Source: Chloroflexota bacterium (GTDB lineage: Bacteria; Chloroflexota; Anaerolineae; Anaerolineales; Villigracilaceae). Taken from it: a DNA stretch of 17,405 nt. The stretch covers positions 1-17,405 of the forward strand of contig JAJYOH010000055.1 in the NCBI GenBank assembly GCA_021796315.1, in the 5' to 3' direction. The notes under the pieces were generated by a model that was not told the DNA's origin, made no database searches, and worked only from the letters and a program-made list of their open reading frames with translations. Shown here one piece after another: positions 13,367 to 17,405 of this stretch (within the stretch, counting starts at the first letter, position 1; each line of letters begins with the position of its first letter). A program made the position numbers and the translations under genes.

Positions 13367-13999
13367 ATGAAATCGCTTCAAAAATATCTTGAGCTTGTAA
13401 AACAAAACCCAAGTATGTTCAAGAATAACGGCGAAGATGGCGAAATCAAAATCATCTTTGATGAGAAGCGCATTCTTGCCGAACAAAAGAAAATACACGC
13501 CAAACTCAAGAAAGCAGGCAAGCCTTCCTGTTGGATAGATATTGGCGTTCTCGCAGAAGATGAGTGGGCTTATTTTCTTCGTGATATGGTGGAATTTCCT
13601 GATGGACGAGTTGGAGGTTATGTACGCTGGATTAATTGCAAGAGTGCAGAAGGTAGCGGAATTAACTCGGTTCTTATGTGTGTGCAAAACGACAAAGTCT
13701 TGATAATTCGAAAGTTTCGACATGAGGAACGCAATTGGAGCTGGGAATTTCCACGCGGGTTTGGCGAGCCTGGTCTTTCGGCAGAGAAAAACGCCAGAAC
13801 GGAATTGTTGGAAGAAATTGGTGTTTCTGATGCAAAATTGACCTGCCTGACGAAGGTCAAGGAAGGGAAAGGTGGAACAGCAGTGTTTTTGGTTGAAATT
13901 CCAAAAGGACAGAAGATTACCCTTGAAACACAAGAAGGAATAGTGAAATATAGATGGGTGAAAATGGCGAGGCTTGAACAGCTTGTGAAAAAGGGTTAA
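13367..13999 (+). CDS. Nudix-domain protein, island copy 1 (divergent box, short C-terminus)
   Basis: 210 residues. The N-terminal about 110 residues (YLELVKQNPSMF, then IGV...FLRDMVEFPDGRVGGYVR) are shared with the second island Nudix protein, and the fold continues with FRHEERNWSWEFPRGFGEPG. The Nudix box spans 131-153: G131, E146, E149, E150 and G152 are kept, but position 7 is leucine instead of glutamate and position 15 is threonine instead of arginine. The core acidic residues needed for metal binding remain, so activity is possible. Compared with its paralogue it ends soon after the last strand and lacks the ITDGFT-type C-terminal helix. The ribosome-binding site is weak. It is followed by the 521-residue gene after 79 bases. 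AT-rich codon use sets it apart from the flanking chromosome. Confidence 0.85.
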   Translation: MKSLQKYLELVKQNPSMFKNNGEDGEIKIIFDEKRILAEQKKIHAKLKKAGKPSCWIDIGVLAEDEWAYFLRDMVEFPDGRVGGYVRWINCKSAEGSGINSVLMCVQNDKVLIIRKFRHEERNWSWEFPRGFGEPGLSAEKNARTELLEEIGVSDAKLTCLTKVKEGKGGTAVFLVEIPKGQKITLETQEGIVKYRWVKMARLEQLVKKG

Positions 14000-14078
14000 C
14001 TTAGCGATTGGTTTTCGCTGTGGGCGTATTCGTTAATAAAAAATATTTGATCCATTTAAATGCCAAAAGGAGAATAAA

Positions 14079-15644
14079 ATGCCGAACAAAAAGCTTAAAG
14101 ACTTAATTCCTTCCCCACTCGTTTTGGAGCAATATCGTTTTCTCGATGTACTTGACAGCACACGATTTAATGCAGATGAACGCAAGGCCCGTTTACTTTT
14201 TAGGTTATTGATGGCTAAAGTTGAAGTTTTGGCTGCGCTCATTACAGGAGACGGAATATCTATTTCCGAAAATATTCTGATGGACTCTGCTGGTTTTATA
14301 CAGGTATTTGGCGAATTGTGTCAAGCGGCTCAAAAGATGAAACTTGCATTACCACTTCGGCTAGCTCTCCGTAGCGATCCGAAAGACGCATATTATGCAG
14401 CCGCAGCGATATTTGCTAGAGTTGGCGATGTTGAAAAAAATCAAAATAGGTTTAAGCTATCAGCATGGGCAGACTTGGATGAAGATAAATTTAGAAGATT
14501 AAACTGGGCTAAATCTCTTGAAAGCGAAGGAAAGATTTCCAATCAATACGTTTTGCCCAATACAGAAGAGGCAGATTACGTTCAAAAATTAAATACTATC
14601 CTCGCATATGTTAATTCTAATCTTGCTCCCATATCTCGCGTAATTCGATCCAGAGATAGTGTACATATATTTAAGCGCGAAATTGATCAAATAGCCACTT
14701 TGGATAAAGACCAAGTCGATGCAATGCTGAGGCAACAAAAACTCAGGGATAGTCCGATTGTCCAGCAACCATGGTTCAAATCTATAGCCGAGAAGGATGC
14801 TGCAGTTGATATCGTGGAATTTATCAAAGAATTACGAAAAAAAGGGGAGATAAGCAACCGAACAAAAATTCATGATGAACTGGAGAACATTAAGAACCAT
14901 AGTCTTGCTATGGGAATAATTGAAGTTACCGATAGCATCTACAATTTTTCACTAGGCTATGCAACCCTTTCAAACGAATCCGGTGATACAGTTCACCATA
15001 TAGATGATCCAGAAAACCCTTATGTGCTTGCGGGGAATTCTCTATCACGGTGGGCTATGGAAACCGGCTGGAGTTCTGCTGGTGGCTATGACGTTGAAAT
15101 ACCTTGGGGTTTGTATATGCCAGGACAAGTTGGTTGGAAAGAAAGCTTACGCGATAAAGATGTTTCCGAATTCCTTAGCGCTATGCCTTGGGATGCATGT
15201 TTTGTTGCTTTTACAGACCCAAAGTGGCAGGCTTCACTTGCAGAATATAAATTTTCAATCGCTCAATTACAAACTATTGATCGTATTATTGCTTCTGGCG
15301 CAGATCTTTCACTTAATTATAAAAAGTGGGAGCAAAGACGAGACGACGCTTTCTCTCAAATGAGAGAATCGTGGGGAAATCACTTTGAACTAAGCAAGAA
15401 GCTGATTAGTAATAATATATGGAAAATGACTGATAATGGGAAAAATGGTATTGAGCTTGGAACTATTGAAAATCTAATAGTAACTATTTTAGAGCCAAAT
15501 ACAAAAATTTCACCTGAAGCTTTTAAAGAGATTGGAAGGTTGCTTAAAAACCTTGGTTCTAAATTACGAATTGATAGAAGTGTTTCGAGTGTTGTCAGCC
15601 AGATCGAGGATTCGTCAAAACCTGAGATTTTAGAATTCCGGTAA
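14079..15644 (+). CDS. Unrecognised 521-residue protein between two Nudix genes
   Basis: I do not recognise this family. The protein is soluble-looking, with no signal peptide or membrane span, and is mostly helical in character. Possible landmarks: LLFRLLMAKVEVLAALITGDGISISE (about 40-65) followed by ILMDSAGFIQVFGEL; LPLRLALRSDPKDAYY near 90-105; a charged helical middle (about 190-290); and a more beta-like aromatic section with SRWAMETGWSSAGGYDVEIPWGLY and AMPWDACFVAFTDPKWQ (about 325-390). No Walker, HD, TIR, nuclease or kinase motif was found. AAGGAG eight bases before the ATG supports the start. The stop codon is five bases before the ATG of the second island Nudix gene, so translation is probably coupled. 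Its conserved position between paralogous Nudix genes suggests a common pathway. Confidence 0.75.
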   Translation: MPNKKLKDLIPSPLVLEQYRFLDVLDSTRFNADERKARLLFRLLMAKVEVLAALITGDGISISENILMDSAGFIQVFGELCQAAQKMKLALPLRLALRSDPKDAYYAAAAIFARVGDVEKNQNRFKLSAWADLDEDKFRRLNWAKSLESEGKISNQYVLPNTEEADYVQKLNTILAYVNSNLAPISRVIRSRDSVHIFKREIDQIATLDKDQVDAMLRQQKLRDSPIVQQPWFKSIAEKDAAVDIVEFIKELRKKGEISNRTKIHDELENIKNHSLAMGIIEVTDSIYNFSLGYATLSNESGDTVHHIDDPENPYVLAGNSLSRWAMETGWSSAGGYDVEIPWGLYMPGQVGWKESLRDKDVSEFLSAMPWDACFVAFTDPKWQASLAEYKFSIAQLQTIDRIIASGADLSLNYKKWEQRRDDAFSQMRESWGNHFELSKKLISNNIWKMTDNGKNGIELGTIENLIVTILEPNTKISPEAFKEIGRLLKNLGSKLRIDRSVSSVVSQIEDSSKPEILEFR

Positions 15645-15649
15645 AAAAA

Positions 15650-16327
15650 ATGAATTATCTTGACCTAATAAATAAAAACCCAGACCTCTTTGATAACAAC
15701 AATACCTTGCTGAAAATTGTTCTCGATCAAAAGATAATCAGCGAATGGGAGGCAACAAAAGAAGCCGAACTAAAACAAAAGGGATTGCCTTTAGAATGGG
15801 CAAAGATAGGGGTCATCCTAGATGACCCCTACAATATCATCGTGCGTGATTTAGTTCAGTTCCCAGATGGTGACATAAGGGGATACGGACGCTCAATTGC
15901 TACTGCTACCCTAAAGGGAGGGCGTGGTGTAGTCGTATTATCTGAATATCAAGGAAAAATTCTTCTTCTTCATATGTATCGTCATCCGCCCCGTCAATGG
16001 CATTATGAGTTTCCGCGCGGATACGGCGAGCCAAATACACCGGCGGATATGAATGCCAGAAAGGAAATTGAAGAGGAAACTGGTGGGCAAGTTGAAGAAT
16101 TGGTAAGTCTTGGCGAATTCTATAACAATACAGGTTATGAAGCAGCGTCTGTGGCTTTGTTTTACGCAAAACTTGCCACTTTTGGAGAAGCCAATGTGAA
16201 CGAAGGCATAGAATCCTTTGTCTGGTTGACCGTCAAAGAACTGGAAGAATGGATTGCGGACGAAAAAATTACCGATGGCTTCACCATTGCCGCGTACACC
16301 AAAGCCAAACTCAAAGGATTGATTTAA
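15650..16327 (+). CDS. Nudix-domain protein, island copy 2
   Basis: 225 residues, paralogous to the island copy at 13367. Shared marks are YLDLINKNPDLF at the start, IGV...IVRDLVQFPDGDIRGYGR in the middle and YRHPPRQWHYEFPRGYGEP before the box. The Nudix box is 124-146: G124, E139, E142, E143 and G145 are present, while position 7 is threonine and position 15 lysine, the same two sites that deviate in copy 1. The C-terminal ITDGFTIAAYTKAKLKGL is the closing helix typical of ADP-ribose-pyrophosphatase-like proteins, so this copy looks complete. Substrates of this subgroup are unknown; a nucleoside-diphosphate-linked compound is likely. No clear ribosome-binding site precedes the ATG, which is five bases after the previous stop, suggesting translational coupling. 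The hsdM remnant starts immediately after its stop codon. Confidence 0.87.
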   Translation: MNYLDLINKNPDLFDNNNTLLKIVLDQKIISEWEATKEAELKQKGLPLEWAKIGVILDDPYNIIVRDLVQFPDGDIRGYGRSIATATLKGGRGVVVLSEYQGKILLLHMYRHPPRQWHYEFPRGYGEPNTPADMNARKEIEEETGGQVEELVSLGEFYNNTGYEAASVALFYAKLATFGEANVNEGIESFVWLTVKELEEWIADEKITDGFTIAAYTKAKLKGLI

Positions 16328-16441
16328 TTGCTCGCCGACCCTAAACTCCGCAGCCAAGTAGATGCCCTCTGGGATAAGTTCGGGACGAGGGGACTTGCCA
16401 ATCTGCTCAATGCGATTGAGTAGTTTTCGTATTTGTTGTTG
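16328..16441 (+). pseudogene. Remnant of a type I methyltransferase subunit (hsdM-like) N-terminus
   Basis: The frame beginning at TTG 16328 reads LADPKLRSQVDALWDKF, then LANLLNAIE, a TAG stop (16421-16423), and FSYLLL. Intact HsdM proteins begin with the same pattern (S..D.LWDKFW.GG..NPL.AIEQ.SYLLF), so the TAG stands where a glutamine codon (CAG) is expected: one nonsense change. Homology stops near 16441, where the sequence switches to an ABC-transporter binding protein in another frame. All of the methyltransferase catalytic domain (including NPPF) is missing. Confidence 0.65.
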
Positions 16442-17082
16442 GCGACATGCTCAGCCCGGACAGCAAGACAGTCGCTTTCAACTCTCAAGCTGGATTGGAT
16501 ACATTGAATTTCCTCAATCAATTGTTCCAGCAAAAGTATGCCACAGTGATTGCCAAATCCTTCCAGGATCAGACTGACTTTTCACTGGGCAAGATCGCCT
16601 TTGCCTTCGGCTCGACTGCCGGTTTACCTTATTATAAGAAGGCAATCGACCAGGCGGGAAAAGTGACTAACTGGGGCATTGCTCCGGGTCCACATACCAC
16701 CCCTAATCCGGTAGTGGATGCCTACGGTCCAAGTGTGACCATCTTCAAGACCACCACAGAAAAAGAACGCGCCGCGTTCACCTTCTTGAAGTGGCTGATG
16801 AGCACCGATACCAACGCGTCTTGGGCTAAGGCAACTTCCTACTTTCCCGCACGCCAATCCACTAAAGCTGCCCTTTCCGATTTCATCAAGGCCAACCCGC
16901 TATATGGTCAGGCTTTTGATTGGCTCCAATACGGCAAACAGGAACCAACCGTTGCTGCTTGGAATCCAATTCGAGGTTACATTGCCGATGCCCTCACGGC
17001 TATCGCTAACTCGGCTGCCTCACCCCAGGATGCATTGAACACCGCAGCGACGAAAGCGAACTCTGCGCTAGCCGGTCAGTAG
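16441..17082 (+). pseudogene. 3' half of an ABC-transporter sugar-binding protein (family 1, UgpB-like)
   Basis: About 214 residues from GDMLSPDSKTVAFNSQAG to the TAG at 17080-17082. The pattern (xxDGKTVAFNSxxG, then FxxGKxAFxxGS, WGIAPxP, WLMSxxTNASWAKATSYFPxR, YIADALTAI) is that of the C-terminal lobe of family 1 extracellular solute-binding proteins, which capture sugars or glycerol-3-phosphate for import. Intact members have about 430 residues with a lipoprotein signal; here the signal and the first lobe are missing, and the sequence upstream is the hsdM remnant. An ATG at 16447 could start a protein, but no ribosome-binding site precedes it and half a binding protein would not work. The 5' half was not found elsewhere in the window, so a deletion accompanied the insertion. 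Confidence 0.8.
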
Positions 17083-17100
17083 GTACGCCCTGCAAAATGA

Positions 17101-17138
17101 AACAGGGATTCTTCAGGCCATGCTGAAGAATCCCTGTT
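17101..17138 (+). terminator. Long perfect hairpin after the ABC binding-protein fragment
   Basis: A 16-bp perfect stem, AACAGGGATTCTTCAG (17101-17116) with its complement at 17123-17138, and a 6-base loop. The T-run after it is weak (CTTGATT), so it may be a terminator or a stabilising 3' structure between genes of the former sugar-transport operon. Confidence 0.65.
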
Positions 17139-17176
17139 CTTGATTGCAGAAGGTAAATAGACCTCTTGCAACAGTC

Positions 17177-17232
17177 TGTCTTGTAAGTTTGCTCCGGGCA
17201 GCGAGAGCGGTTTTTGATACTTACGCAAGACA
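17177..17232. repeat. Imperfect inverted repeat in the terminal intergenic region
   Basis: TGTCTTGTAAGT (17177-17188) and ACTTACGCAAGACA (17219-17232) pair with a 2-base gap. AGACCTCTTGCAA lies just upstream (17159-17171). These motifs recall insertion-sequence ends, but no transposase is present and no target duplication was found. Confidence 0.35.
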
Positions 17233-17277
17233 TCCACTTAACGGTTCTCTGGTGTTTGGTGGGGTTCCCCATTTTTC

Positions 17278-17369
17278 ACTACAGAGTCCACAGAGAACAC
17301 GGAGATTAAAAAAGGTTTTTCTCTGTGGACTCCGTGATCTCCGTAGTAAGCGGGGTTTTACCCCACTTA
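17278..17369. repeat. Palindromic repeat with CACAGAG/CACGGAG units plus a GGGG/CCCC hairpin
   Basis: ACTAC (17278-17282) and GTAGT (17343-17347) bound an inverted repeat whose arms contain GTCCACAGAGAA on the left and TTCTCTGTGGAC on the right, with CACGGAG / CTCCGTG repeated in each. A second hairpin, TAAGCGGGG (17347-17355) with CCCCACTTA (17361-17369), follows at once. The rest of 17083-17405 contains no supported gene. Confidence 0.65.
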
Positions 17370-17405
17370 ATCCTGAAGAGCCACTTAAACAAAAAGAGAC
17401 CCGCA

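Noticed and set aside
17143..17232. Insertion sequence near the right edge
   Set aside because: End-like motifs are present, but there is no transposase, no paired ends and no target duplication in the window; it is kept only as an imperfect inverted repeat.

Overview
The window looks like a chromosomal segment of an Anaerolineae-type Chloroflexota bacterium. This is an inference from gene content: Pro/Thr-rich lipoproteins ending in an NBR1-type Ig-like domain or LysM domains, a fused NifJ-type pyruvate:ferredoxin oxidoreductase, an rpsU-infA pair, and several short palindromic repeat families. No rRNA, tRNA or CRISPR array was seen. Base composition is moderate across most of the window and clearly more AT-rich between about 12600 and 16330.

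Layout. 1-2435 (minus strand): the 5' part of a patatin-like lipase, an NBR1-Ig lipoprotein and a class V aminotransferase. 2436-2770 is a divergent intergenic region holding a 122-bp MITE-like element (15-bp perfect terminal inverted repeats, 9-bp target duplication) and a second palindromic repeat. 2771-10065 (plus strand): a large GT-C-like membrane protein whose reading frame contains a copy of the same palindrome core, a LysM lipoprotein, an ADP-ribose pyrophosphatase-type Nudix hydrolase, and nifJ. 10144-12596 (minus strand): a short VOC protein, infA, rpsU behind a long leader, and an alkaline-phosphatase-superfamily phosphodiesterase. 12600-16440 is an AT-rich accessory island. 16441-17082 is the 3' half of an ABC-transporter sugar-binding protein gene, followed by palindromic repeats to the end.

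The island is the most interesting part. It is bounded on the left by a wrecked hsdR-like gene (N-terminal and C-terminal fragments in one frame, middle missing) and on the right by the wrecked N-terminus of an hsdM-like gene that runs directly into the truncated ABC gene. Between these two type I restriction-modification remnants sit four intact genes in the same direction: a glycine-zipper membrane peptide, a Nudix protein, an unrecognised 521-residue protein, and a second Nudix protein paralogous to the first. The cargo has survived while the restriction genes decayed, so it may be an independent, undescribed Nudix-X-Nudix module, possibly a defence or nucleotide-signalling system.

Two control patterns recur. 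Three genes have a -10 hexamer 6-9 bases before the start codon and no Shine-Dalgarno sequence, suggesting leaderless mRNAs. Elsewhere, terminator-like hairpins stand within a few to about 17 bases of the Shine-Dalgarno sequence of the next gene, which hints at read-through or attenuation control.
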